Assembly: GCA_016937215.1 (NCBI GenBank)
Contig: JAFGWI010000233.1
Coordinates: 1 to 50,568, forward strand
Source of the DNA: Spirochaetales bacterium
GTDB lineage: Bacteria > Spirochaetota > Spirochaetia > SZUA-6 > JAFGRV01
Reading direction: 5' to 3'
Length of the DNA stretch: 50,568 nt
The translations under genes and the position numbers were made by a program. The notes beneath the pieces were generated by a model. The model saw only the letters and a list, made by a program, of their open reading frames with translations, searched no databases and was not told where the DNA came from. Every line of letters starts with the position of its first letter. Within the stretch, counting starts at the first letter, position 1. Positions 35,505 to 43,983 of this stretch are shown here, piece by piece.

Positions 35505-37478
35505 ATGAAATTCGGAAATCTTGATCATTATTTTACAGGTGTCGCTGTTCCTCTGGGCGCTTTGAAAACAAAAAACAGCTGTGGAATCGGAGAGTATCCC
35601 GATCTTGTGGAACTGGGAAAATGGTGCCGAAAAATCGAAATGGAAGTGATCCAGATCCTCCCTATCAACGATAGCGGCGATCAATCCTCTCCTTATAGCG
35701 CTCTCAGTGCCTTTGCCCTTCATCCGATTTACCTTAACCTGGACCAGATGCCCGGCTCGGAAAATTTCAAGGATGAAATCGAGCAATTAAAAAAGCGCTT
35801 TGATAAAAAAATGAAAATTCCCTTTTCCGACCTCAGATGGGAAAAAATCGATTTATTGATCAAGATTTTCAAGGGGCAAAAAGCCAAAATCCCTATGGAT
35901 ATACTCAGTGAATGGCAGAAGAATAACCCATGGGTACGCTCCTACGCGGCTTATTTAATTTTAAAGGAAAAGCATCAGAGCCACTGGAAAGAATGGGGCG
36001 AATACGCGAACCCCAAAGACCAGGACATAAATAAAATACTGGAAGATCATCCAGATGATTTTCTCTATCATTCCTGGATTCAGTTTCATTGTGAAGCCCA
36101 GTTAAAAGCTGCTTCCCATGAGCTCGATAAAATGTCCATTCGCCTGAAAGGGGACATCCCCATTCTCATGAATGAAGACAGTGTGGATATCTGGCGCTTT
36201 CGTGATTTTTTTAACCTGGATATGAAAGCCGGCGCACCGCCGGACATGTTTTCCCAAAATGGCCAGAATTGGGATTTTCCGACTTATAACTGGGAAGCTC
36301 TGGAGCAGCAGAATTATTCATGGTGGAAACAAAGGCTGAAACAAGCTGCCAAATTTTACCATGCTTACCGCATCGATCATGTTCTGGGTTTTTTTAGAAT
36401 CTGGCAAATTCCTTCCAAGGATGTGGCTGGTAAAATGGGCCATTATTATCCTTGTAAAAATATAAGCGAACATAATCTTGAAGTCCTGGGTTTTGATAAG
36501 GGGCGGCAGCGTTGGTTAAGTGTTCCCCATATCAGCGGAAATGAAATAAGGCAGAGTCTTGGGAGCCGAGCCGATTATGTGAAGGCAAGCTACCTTGATC
36601 AAATTCCAGGTGAGGACCTCTACAATTTGAAAAAATACTATGAAAGTGAACGAAAAATTTTAAGTCTTGAAGAGGACCAAGGTATCAAGGATTTTCTGTT
36701 ATACTGGCACCAAAATCGTACATTATTAAAAGTCGGACCAAATCAGTATCAACGCATGTGGAATTTTCTGGGAACAAAAGCCTTCGGTAGTCTGAGTTAT
36801 GAAGAAAAACAGGCACTTGAAAAGCTTTTTAAAGAGAAAGAAGCCGAGGCTGACAAGGTTTGGGGCAAAAACGGCGAGAAGCTTTTACAAATGATGGTTG
36901 AAACAACAGATATGCTTGTCTGCGCTGAAGATCTTGGGGTTGTACCGCCTTCGGTGCCCAAGGTTCTGCAAAAACTATCCATTTTGAGTTTAAAGATTGA
37001 ACGCTGGACCCGTGAGTATGAAAAACCCCATTCTCCCTTTATTGATGTAAAGGATTATCCCTTTCTGAGTGTTTGTATTCCATCAGTTCACGATACCAGC
37101 ACACTGCGGGGCTGGTGGGATGAAGAAGCCTCTGTAGAGGATAAACATCGCTATTATGAATTACTCAAGTGTGAAGACCCGATGCCCGTGAAATATGATG
37201 AAGATTTGGCAGAGCTCATTATCAAGCGCAATTTGAGCAGCTCTTCAGCCCTGTGTTTGTTTCAGCCCCAGGATTTATTTTATCTGGAAGAATCATTAGC
37301 CTTAAGCACCACCATCGATGACAGAATTAATATTCCCGGTACCGTGTCACAGGATAACTGGACCTACCGTTTTGACAAGCCTCTTGAGGAAATAATCAAG
37401 CTTGATGGCTTTAATCAGAAAATCGCGGCCATGGTGCGGAGCTGGAAACAGCAAAAACTTCCTGTTACAAAACACTGA
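35505..37478 (+). CDS. malQ: 4-alpha-glucanotransferase (amylomaltase)
   Basis: GH77 4-alpha-glucanotransferase, 657 residues, which transfers glucan chains between maltodextrins. The N-terminal GALKTKNSCGIGEYPDL and INDSGDQSSPYSALSAFALH are GH77 hallmarks. The nucleophile Asp is in RIDHVLGFFRIW (about 290), the acid Glu in AEDLGVVPP (about 475), and the third Asp in VHDTSTLRGWW (about 529). ATG 35505 has AAGGAG upstream, while the longer ORF from 35451 adds 18 unlikely residues. Together with the divergent GH13 gene it suggests glycogen or starch breakdown. Confidence 0.96.
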   Translation: MKFGNLDHYFTGVAVPLGALKTKNSCGIGEYPDLVELGKWCRKIEMEVIQILPINDSGDQSSPYSALSAFALHPIYLNLDQMPGSENFKDEIEQLKKRFDKKMKIPFSDLRWEKIDLLIKIFKGQKAKIPMDILSEWQKNNPWVRSYAAYLILKEKHQSHWKEWGEYANPKDQDINKILEDHPDDFLYHSWIQFHCEAQLKAASHELDKMSIRLKGDIPILMNEDSVDIWRFRDFFNLDMKAGAPPDMFSQNGQNWDFPTYNWEALEQQNYSWWKQRLKQAAKFYHAYRIDHVLGFFRIWQIPSKDVAGKMGHYYPCKNISEHNLEVLGFDKGRQRWLSVPHISGNEIRQSLGSRADYVKASYLDQIPGEDLYNLKKYYESERKILSLEEDQGIKDFLLYWHQNRTLLKVGPNQYQRMWNFLGTKAFGSLSYEEKQALEKLFKEKEAEADKVWGKNGEKLLQMMVETTDMLVCAEDLGVVPPSVPKVLQKLSILSLKIERWTREYEKPHSPFIDVKDYPFLSVCIPSVHDTSTLRGWWDEEASVEDKHRYYELLKCEDPMPVKYDEDLAELIIKRNLSSSSALCLFQPQDLFYLEESLALSTTIDDRINIPGTVSQDNWTYRFDKPLEEIIKLDGFNQKIAAMVRSWKQQKLPVTKH

Positions 37479-37516
37479 GTCCCCTCAATTTTGACCATGG
37501 TTTTGCTTGGTGTTCC

Positions 37517-37706
37517 GCGTTAGGGATTGTAAAGGTGAGGAGGTTTTTTTCAAAAAACCGACGAAAAGCTTTTGGCCGCGCTTTTTTCGCGGCCAAAACT
37601 TCGAAGCGATAGCGGAGCCTTGAAAAGCCCGGCCCGGCCGGTGCAGAAGAGCTGTCACGCTCTTGTGGTGATGATCATGTTATTATTGTGTGTCCGGGCA
37701 ACGCCA
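37517..37706 (+). repeat. Dispersed hairpin repeat, copy D (complete)
   Basis: It begins GCGTTAGGGATTG. Hairpin 1 is GGTTTTTTTCAAAAAACC. Hairpin 2 has 11-bp arms TTTTGGCCGCG/CGCGGCCAAAA (37570-37580 with 37588-37598). CGAAGCGATAGCGGAGCC leads to the core AAAGCCCGGCCC, a variable stem region and GGGCAACGCC. It lies between malQ and the small membrane gene; bases 37707-37902 show nothing further. Confidence 0.85.
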
Positions 37707-37902
37707 ATAAAAATCAGCAAAAATACAGGCTTGAATTCCCGGATTAATGCTGGTATTCGGCCGCTTTTTCATTGAAATTCCAAGAATACCGGCTTTTGCA
37801 TACTCTTGCTGATATGATCTCCTGCTTGACGATTCACAAGATCCGTGATATGAAAAACACAGGTTCTGAAAAGAACTAAAATAGAATGACAGGCGGCTTT
37901 TT

Positions 37903-38166
37903 ATGGAATGGAAAATTGTATATCTGATACTGGGAGCTTTGACTCTTGTGTTCGGAATTTGGAATCTTGCTCAGCGTAAAGGTTTTTATCTTCCGTTGGT
38001 GGGCATTTTCTGGTTTTGTATTGTTTTGTCCAGGTTTTTTATCAGCGATGTGTATCATATCGTCATTATCCGTGGTCTTCCGGTTTTGGGAGATTTACTG
38101 TTTTATATTGGAATGCCGGCTTTGTTGATACTGGCATTTTTAACTTATCGTAATTCCAGAGGCTAA
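37903..38166 (+). CDS. Small membrane protein, 87 aa
   Basis: Small hydrophobic protein with three predicted membrane spans (about 4-22, 29-47, 58-80) and a basic end (TYRNSRG). I do not recognise a family. It starts 12 bases upstream of the DUF349 gene and is probably cotranscribed with it. GGCGG lies a few bases before the ATG as a weak SD. It could be a chance open frame, but the regular membrane pattern and the closeness to the next gene favour a real gene. Confidence 0.6.
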   Translation: MEWKIVYLILGALTLVFGIWNLAQRKGFYLPLVGIFWFCIVLSRFFISDVYHIVIIRGLPVLGDLLFYIGMPALLILAFLTYRNSRG

Positions 38167-38178
38167 AAAATAAATTCA

Positions 38179-39879
38179 ATGGAAAATCAAAAAAATTCAG
38201 AAATCGAACTTGAAAAAAAAGAAAACAAGGAACCTGTGACTTTGGACCAGCTTCTCTCTGAGTTAAAAACCTATTCAGATAAAAATGAAATAGCCAAGGC
38301 CGCGTCGAAAATCTATCGGCTTAAGAAAAAATTTGACGAACTAGAAGGTAAAGACGCAATGGCTGCTGAGTTGCTTCAGGAATTCGAAACAGCTTATGCC
38401 AAATTGGTGGAAAATCTGGAATGGGTTTTATGGGCTAATCATAAGGCCAAACAAAAAATCCTCGATGAACTTCAAGAGATTGTTGAAAAAGAGGAAGGCC
38501 AGGTTTTATACGAGCGTTTTAATCAACTGAAGGAACAATGGAAAAATGTCGGTCCTGTGCCTCAAAAGGAATCCAAAAAAATGCTTGAGCTTTATCGTGA
38601 ATTGAATAAGGTGATTCATGAGAAATGTCAGCCTTTTTTTGAAGAGCGTGAAAAGGACAAGGAAAAGAATTACGAATCCAAAGTGGCTGTTTGTGAAAAA
38701 ATTGAAGCCTTGCGCGAGCCGGAAAACTGGAAAGAAGCCAGCGAGATCGTAATAACCATGCAAAAAAGCTGGGATTCTCTGGGCATGGTACCCAAGGAGA
38801 AAAGCCAGGAATTATGGACGCGTTTCAGAAAGGCCTGTGATGATTTTTTTCTTAAGCGGAATGTGTTTTATAAGGAATATTCCGAACAAAAGAAAAAAAA
38901 CCTGGAACAAAAGGTGGCTTTTTGTGAGCAGGCCGAAGCCTTGGCTGAATCCCGCGATTGGGCTGAAACATCTCAGAAATTAAAGGACCTTCAAAAGCAG
39001 TGGAACGAAATGGGCCCTGTGCCAAAAGGTAAAAATAAAAATCTGTACAAGCGTTTCAGAGCAGCCTGTGACATCTTTTTTAACGCGCAAAAAGAATATT
39101 TTGCCGAGATGGAAACCAGCCTTGAAGGAAATTTTGAGCAGAAAGTAAAACTCTGTGAAGAACTTGAAACCCTGGGTGATATGGAAAGTGACGCCAAATT
39201 CAAGCGAATCAGGGAATTGCAAAAGCTCTGGAAAGAAATTGGGCCTGCACCTCGAAAAAAGGAAAAGGAAATTTGGAAACGCTTTAGAAAAACCATTGAT
39301 GAGTTTTTTAAAGAGCGTGAAGGAAACTACCACGAAAGGCAGCAGCAACTGGAAGAAAACATTCCGGTTAAAGAAGAGTTGTGCCGCCAGGCAGAGGAAT
39401 TGGCTGATTCAAGCGACTGGAAAGAAACCAGCCTTAAGCTGCAGGATTTACAAAAACAGTGGAAAGCAAGCGGGCCGGTTCCGCGAAATCGGGAAAAAGA
39501 ACTCTGGAACCGTTTCCGCTCAGCTTGCGATACTTTTTTTGGGCGGTTGAAAGAAAAAAACCAGGCTGTCAGTGATTCGCTAAATGAAAATCTCGAAGAA
39601 AAAAAGGCTCTTTGTTTTCAGGCTGAAATCATAAGCGGTGTGGAAGTTAGCCCGGAAGAATCGGAAGAACGGGGTAAATGGCAGCTTATGAAGCTGAAAG
39701 AGAATTTCTGGTTCAAAGTGGTTGATGAAGGTGCTGGTTTTGGTGAAAAAGCCGATTTGATAAAGGATTTACAGCGTCAATGGAAAACCATAGGCCCGGT
39801 TCCACGTGAAGCGGGTGATAAACTGTGGAAACGCTTTCAGAGAGCCTGTCAGTATTTTTTTGATAAGTCGCGGAAGTAG
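38179..39879 (+). CDS. DUF349 repeat protein (six repeats)
   Basis: Protein of 566 residues built of DUF349 repeats, each about 75-80 residues and helical. The hallmark W..(L/M/I)GPVP(R/K) recurs near residues 120 (QWKNVGPVPQKE), 195 (SWDSLGMVPKEK), 273 (QWNEMGPVPKGK), 347 (LWKEIGPAPRKK), 425 (QWKASGPVPRNR) and 532 (QWKTIGPVPREA). The repeats end in RFR.ACD.FF. The last interval is longer, about 107 residues. The N-terminal 100 residues are charged and helical. DUF349 proteins are cytoplasmic and of poorly known function. Confidence 0.9.
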   Translation: MENQKNSEIELEKKENKEPVTLDQLLSELKTYSDKNEIAKAASKIYRLKKKFDELEGKDAMAAELLQEFETAYAKLVENLEWVLWANHKAKQKILDELQEIVEKEEGQVLYERFNQLKEQWKNVGPVPQKESKKMLELYRELNKVIHEKCQPFFEEREKDKEKNYESKVAVCEKIEALREPENWKEASEIVITMQKSWDSLGMVPKEKSQELWTRFRKACDDFFLKRNVFYKEYSEQKKKNLEQKVAFCEQAEALAESRDWAETSQKLKDLQKQWNEMGPVPKGKNKNLYKRFRAACDIFFNAQKEYFAEMETSLEGNFEQKVKLCEELETLGDMESDAKFKRIRELQKLWKEIGPAPRKKEKEIWKRFRKTIDEFFKEREGNYHERQQQLEENIPVKEELCRQAEELADSSDWKETSLKLQDLQKQWKASGPVPRNREKELWNRFRSACDTFFGRLKEKNQAVSDSLNENLEEKKALCFQAEIISGVEVSPEESEERGKWQLMKLKENFWFKVVDEGAGFGEKADLIKDLQRQWKTIGPVPREAGDKLWKRFQRACQYFFDKSRK

Positions 39880-39898
39880 AGTATTAGGACCCTTGATC

Positions 39899-40399
39899 TT
39901 AACGGAAATAGAGATGAACTTTTTTCAATAGGTTTTCTGAATGGGGAAGCTGATGTGATTCCTTTTTGATAAACTCTGTCATGTTGTCATGGGTCCAGCC
40001 AAAGGGCTTTAAAATGTGATTTTTGAAGAAATCAATTTCCTTTTTATGCAGAACATTATCAGCTAAAGCTATATAGAGTAGAAAATAGATAACAGCTTCC
40101 TGTTTGTTTTTATTGCCAAAATAGGTTTTTAATTCTGTTTCTTCGATAGTAATGTTATGGTTTTTAGCTTCGAGTATTGTATCAAGCTGATCAATTTTAT
40201 TTTGCCACTCAGCTGCTTTTTCAGACGATTCCATTGATTTCAGCATTTCCATCAAGGCGGGAAGCAAATGCAGGACATTCCATTCCTGAATGTCAGCCAT
40301 ACCGTCAGAATAAATCAGCTTTACAGCTAGATGAATGACCAAGGATAATTCATCGGTTTTCCAGTTTACAATTTCATCAAAATAGGATTTTTTATTCAT
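39899..40399 (-). CDS. TerB-like helical protein
   Basis: All-helical protein of 166 residues resembling the TerB (tellurite-resistance-like) fold. Two acidic segments, KLIYSDGMADIQEW and YIALADNVLHKKEIDFF, are spaced like the paired TerB metal-binding motifs. It is not adjacent to other ter genes, so tellurite resistance should not be inferred. It is convergent with the DUF349 gene and divergent from the FHA-cyclase gene. The 237-base gap to that gene shows no feature I can name. Confidence 0.55.
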   Translation of the reverse strand: MNKKSYFDEIVNWKTDELSLVIHLAVKLIYSDGMADIQEWNVLHLLPALMEMLKSMESSEKAAEWQNKIDQLDTILEAKNHNITIEETELKTYFGNKNKQEAVIYFLLYIALADNVLHKKEIDFFKNHILKPFGWTHDNMTEFIKKESHQLPHSENLLKKVHLYFR

Positions 40400-40636
40400 T
40401 CTTAAGTGTTAGGACAATTGAATTCATAAGTCAAGATGAAATTTGTATTTATTTGTCAGCTTTATAATTATAATGTGGAATTTTTTTGGAAGTATCATAA
40501 CATAAAGGAACTTACAACGAAAAACCGCGAATACCTTTACTAACACGCCCTTTGGCTTTGTTAAAATATAATTTCGACAAAAAAACAAATCTTCAGTTGA
40601 TATTTTTATCTGAGTCAAATATCATATAAGTTAGTT

Positions 40637-41578
40637 ATGACAAAATCGAGAAAAGCCGCGAAAATCGCCCGTGTGAAATTGTTGGTCATAAAAGGCAAGG
40701 ACGCGGGCGAAGTCTATGAAACAGACCAATTTCCTTTTACCATTGGCCGTGACGGGACCAATCAATTTGTATTAACCAAGGACACCAAAATTTCCCGTCA
40801 TCACGCGGAAATTTCCTATAGCCGCGGCAAAATCTGGCTGCGCGATCTGGGCAGCACCAATGGTTCATTTGTTAATAATGTGCGAATTACCGAGAAAACC
40901 CATATTATTAATGGGAATACCTTTATACTGGGTGGTTCCTTTATCCAGTTTGTGGTAATCATGGCAGATTCAGCCCAAGCCCAGAGTGAAAGCCAGAATA
41001 CTTTTTCCTATGAATCCAAGGTGGAAGAGTCCGTTTTAGTGGTGGACCAGCGCAATTCATCGGGGATCTCCGATTCCTATAGCGAAGAGGTGGTGATTCG
41101 CCTTACTGAAACCTTAAACCGCATCGTTATACCCGAACTCAACAAACATAAGGCCCGTTTTATTAAAGGAACAGGCGATGGTTTTCTGGCAACCTTTTCA
41201 ACCCCGGCATCCTGTTTAAAAGCAGCAGCGGGAATTCTGGAAAAAGCCGATACAAGCAATTTTAAAAAACGTGAACCCAACCGCTTGCACATTCGTTTAA
41301 GCCTGCATCACGGAAGCTGCGTGGTCGAACCCAATGGCGACCGTCACGGCAAAGCTGTGAATATTGCTTTTCGTCTGGACAGCCTTCAGTACAGGGATAT
41401 TAAAAAAACGAAAAACAGCATTCCAAAAAGCAGTTTTCCCGAGGTGGACCGGATTTTTTTTACACAGAGTTTTTTTGATCTTCTTGGTGTGGCGGAGCAG
41501 AAACGCGCCACAGACATGGGCTTATTCAAACTCAAGGGTATTAAGGGGCATCACGCGGTTTATCATTACCAGAAATAG
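40637..41578 (+). CDS. FHA domain fused to class III nucleotide cyclase
   Basis: Protein of 313 residues. The N-terminal FHA phosphothreonine-binding domain (about 15-108) has FTIGRDG, ISRHHAEIS and LRDLGSTNGSFVNN. The C-terminal class III adenylate/guanylate cyclase domain (about 130-310) has metal ligands D137 (VVDQ) and D181 (GDGF). K177 before GTGDGF fits adenine recognition. The transition-state pair N242/R246 lies in VNIAFRL. All main catalytic residues are therefore present. No membrane span is seen. It would couple kinase signals to cyclic nucleotide synthesis. Confidence 0.88.
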   Translation: MTKSRKAAKIARVKLLVIKGKDAGEVYETDQFPFTIGRDGTNQFVLTKDTKISRHHAEISYSRGKIWLRDLGSTNGSFVNNVRITEKTHIINGNTFILGGSFIQFVVIMADSAQAQSESQNTFSYESKVEESVLVVDQRNSSGISDSYSEEVVIRLTETLNRIVIPELNKHKARFIKGTGDGFLATFSTPASCLKAAAGILEKADTSNFKKREPNRLHIRLSLHHGSCVVEPNGDRHGKAVNIAFRLDSLQYRDIKKTKNSIPKSSFPEVDRIFFTQSFFDLLGVAEQKRATDMGLFKLKGIKGHHAVYHYQK

Positions 41579-41603
41579 AGTAAACCTTTCGGTTTTTTAT
41601 TTT

Positions 41604-41776
41604 GGGCATTCCCCGACAACTGATACCCATCAAGCTGCCTGATAAAATAAATGTCGGGTCGGGCTTTACGGCACTTCGCTGTGGCTTCGGAATCCTCGAC
41701 ACGAAAAAATCGTGTCTCCGGGTTCAATCATCCCAATTTTGAAAAATTGGGATGATTTGCCTCCAATCCCTAATGC
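41604..41776 (-). repeat. Dispersed hairpin repeat, copy E (complete)
   Basis: On the minus strand it begins GCATTAGGGATTGG at 41776. Hairpin 1 has 15-bp perfect arms (41726-41740 with 41743-41757). AACCCGGAG, hairpin 2 (GACACGA, loop, TCGTGTC) and GAGGATTCCGAAGCC follow. Then come AAAGCCCGACCC, a GACA/TGTC stem and GGGGAATGCCC. It sits 25 bases after the FHA-cyclase gene. The rest of the gap to 42034 has no supported gene. Confidence 0.88.
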
Positions 41777-42034
41777 TTATTAGAAGTGGCCTTATTAATT
41801 ACCCGCATTTCTAAAAATCATCTTTTCACCGATTCTATTAACACTAAATGGTTGATTGGCATTTGGCTTTTTTTGAGGATCAAATTTTAGTTATGGCTAA
41901 AAATGATAGTTTTTCTCTTTATACCTACTTGGTGTTTCAATGAAATTTTTAAAATTAATGGGAATCCCTATCCATCGGCAATCTTGGAAAAACATTGATT
42001 GGTAATTACAGGTGATGTGATATAATTAAAACGA

Positions 42035-43030
42035 ATGAAATATATACTTATCATTCTATTAATTTTAATTTCAGGATGTGAAAGCGTGCCAGTTTCAAAA
42101 GCGCCATTGGATTTTTATGCCTGCCGGGAAAAGGCCCATCGCATTGCCTTTCAAACAACAGAAACACCGGCTTACCCTGATTGGGTATATGCTTATTTCT
42201 CCTATTATCAGCTTGATTTTTACCAGCCCCATTATTTTGGAAGCCTTTCTTGCGCTGATTATCAAATCGCGGTGAATTATTTTGAACCACCGGATTCTGA
42301 GAAAACCGTGTTTTTGCTGCACGGCTATCTGGAACATACGGGCAACCTGAGATGGTTGATCAAGGAATTGCTTCAAGCCAAATTGGCTGTTGTTTCCGTG
42401 GATTTGCCAGGCCATGGCCTTTCATCGGGCGAGGATTCCAGTATCCATTCCTTTATTGAATATGGTGATTTGATTGAATCGCTGGTAACAAAGCTGGAAT
42501 CACTGGTTAAACCTTTTTATGCTGTTATCGGCCACAGTACGGGCGGCGGGGCTGTTGTTGAATATCTTCGTGCCCATGAAAGTGTATTTGAAAAGCATAT
42601 ATTGGGAGCACCATTGATCCGTTCTGAAATGTGGGATTTGTCAAAATTCGGTGTGGCTGTTTTAGGTGGAGTCATTAAAACACTTCCAGCCTGGTTAAGG
42701 GAAATATCCCATGATAAAAATTACCTTGAGTTTTCGCGCTACCACGACCCCTTATTACGAAAAACCGCGGCCATGGATTGGGTAAAGGCATTGTTTGAAT
42801 GGGACAAGCTATTGGTAAAAACACCATTTATTAGCGATAAAGCGGTTTATATTCTGCAGGGAAAAAGCGATAATGTTGTTTTTTGGAAATATAATATGGA
42901 ATATTTGAAGAAGACCATGACAGCCTCAGAAATCTTTTATTTTGAAGAAGCCAGGCATGATTTATTTTACGAGAGTGAGGAAATCCGGTTGCCGATAATA
43001 GAGCGGGTAATTGAAGTGCTGACTCGGTGA
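42035..43030 (+). CDS. Alpha/beta-hydrolase lipoprotein
   Basis: Lipoprotein of 331 residues. The signal ILIILLILISGC ends in a lipobox Cys at about residue 15. The alpha/beta-hydrolase fold is of the monoglyceride-lipase/S33 type. The oxyanion region is FLLHGYLEHTG, the nucleophile Ser lies in IGHSTGGG, the acid Asp in QGKSDNVV, and the His in EARHDLFYE. All three catalytic residues are present. It is probably an extracytoplasmic lipase or esterase. No adjacent gene clarifies its substrate. Confidence 0.87.
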   Translation: MKYILIILLILISGCESVPVSKAPLDFYACREKAHRIAFQTTETPAYPDWVYAYFSYYQLDFYQPHYFGSLSCADYQIAVNYFEPPDSEKTVFLLHGYLEHTGNLRWLIKELLQAKLAVVSVDLPGHGLSSGEDSSIHSFIEYGDLIESLVTKLESLVKPFYAVIGHSTGGGAVVEYLRAHESVFEKHILGAPLIRSEMWDLSKFGVAVLGGVIKTLPAWLREISHDKNYLEFSRYHDPLLRKTAAMDWVKALFEWDKLLVKTPFISDKAVYILQGKSDNVVFWKYNMEYLKKTMTASEIFYFEEARHDLFYESEEIRLPIIERVIEVLTR

Positions 43031-43163
43031 AGCATGGTGAGCAATGGATCTATTTTGTTCAGCTCAATATCAATTAGAATTTAAGCCCCTTCGTGTTAGC
43101 TCGGCCTTATAACTTTTTTATGATGATTCATTCCATAAAAATAAGGAAGTTCCATCAAGGCCA

Positions 43164-43200
43164 GGGCCTGGCTAAAAATTTTGTGTTTTTGACCAGGCCC
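43164..43200. terminator. Hairpin between convergent genes
   Basis: GGGCCTGG (43164-43171) and CCAGGCCC (43193-43200) form an 8-bp stem, extended inside by AAAAA/TTTTT after a weak pair of bases. It lies between the ends of the convergent hydrolase and ferritin genes. It is a possible bidirectional terminator, though a clear T-run is missing. Confidence 0.4.
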
Positions 43201-43214
43201 CAGTTCACATCAAT

Positions 43215-43751
43215 TTATTCAGCCGCGTTATAAGCTGCAGGGTCATAGGCTGAACCTGCCGGAAAAGCTCGTTGCCCCAATTCCCGGTCCAGCATGAGCA
43301 GGCCTTGTTTTGATTGTTGTACCAGATTGATCTGGTCGAGAACCGTGCCGGCTGAGGATTCTTCTTCTACTTGTTCTTTAACAAACCAGGTCAGCATGGA
43401 TTCGGCGGCATAGTCGTTTTCTTCTCGAACCAACTTCATGAGGCCGTTGATTTTGGAGGTAATGAATTGTTCATGCTCCAGGGTGTCTTTCCAGACTTCT
43501 TCCACACTGGTCCAGCTTGTTTTTAATTGCTTTAGATCGAGCAGCTCTACTTTGCCGCCGCGTTCGATGATGTGGTCGAAAAACTTCATGGCGTGTATAG
43601 TTTCTTCGTGGGCCTGGGTTCTCATCCAGTGGGCCATGCCGTTCAGGCTGATTGATTCAAAATAGGCTGCCATGGATAGGTAAATATAAGATGATTCCAG
43701 TTCATTCTTGATTTGCTCGTTCATCGCTTTTCTGACATTTTCTTTAATCAT
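43215..43751 (-). CDS. ftnA: Bacterial non-heme ferritin
   Basis: Ferritin, 178 residues, a cytoplasmic iron-storage shell protein. The ferroxidase ligands E17, E50 and H53 stand at the same numbers as in E. coli FtnA (NELESSYIYL and AHEETIHAMKFF). Helices B to D are complete, ending in ELGQRAFPAGS. The SD GAGGAG lies upstream of the ATG. It is a single-gene unit. Confidence 0.95.
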   Translation of the reverse strand: MIKENVRKAMNEQIKNELESSYIYLSMAAYFESISLNGMAHWMRTQAHEETIHAMKFFDHIIERGGKVELLDLKQLKTSWTSVEEVWKDTLEHEQFITSKINGLMKLVREENDYAAESMLTWFVKEQVEEESSAGTVLDQINLVQQSKQGLLMLDRELGQRAFPAGSAYDPAAYNAAE

Positions 43752-43853
43752 TTTTTAAATCTCCTCTTCATATAAACTAATCAATTGTTATAAAACATCT
43801 TCATTTTTTAAGAAGATGTTATTTCTGGTTGTAGCTCCATTGCAAAGCTTTTC

Positions 43854-43882
43854 TTGACAGTCAATAACTCAACGATTATAGT
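43854..43882 (+). promoter_or_regulatory. Sigma-70 promoter for the GT-C-like gene
   Basis: TTGACA (43854-43859), a 17-base spacer and TATAGT (43877-43882) make a strong consensus match. The start would be about 95 bases before the ATG at 43984. Confidence 0.65.
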
Positions 43883-43983
43883 TTATTTACTTTTTCCATA
43901 CTAACTTTAAGGTCAGAATGGTTTGGGTATCGGTAGAATATTATCAACTATCTACATACAACATATATAAAAAGAGATAAATT

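Noticed and set aside
37572-37775. 67-residue ORF downstream of malQ
   Set aside because: It lies across repeat copy D and has no SD or family signature.
35201-41776. The dispersed repeats as integron attC sites
   Set aside because: attC sites begin with ..AAC and end with GTT.. in either reading direction. These elements begin with GCGTT and end with AACGC, the opposite polarity. The genes between them are housekeeping genes rather than cassettes, and no integrase gene is present.
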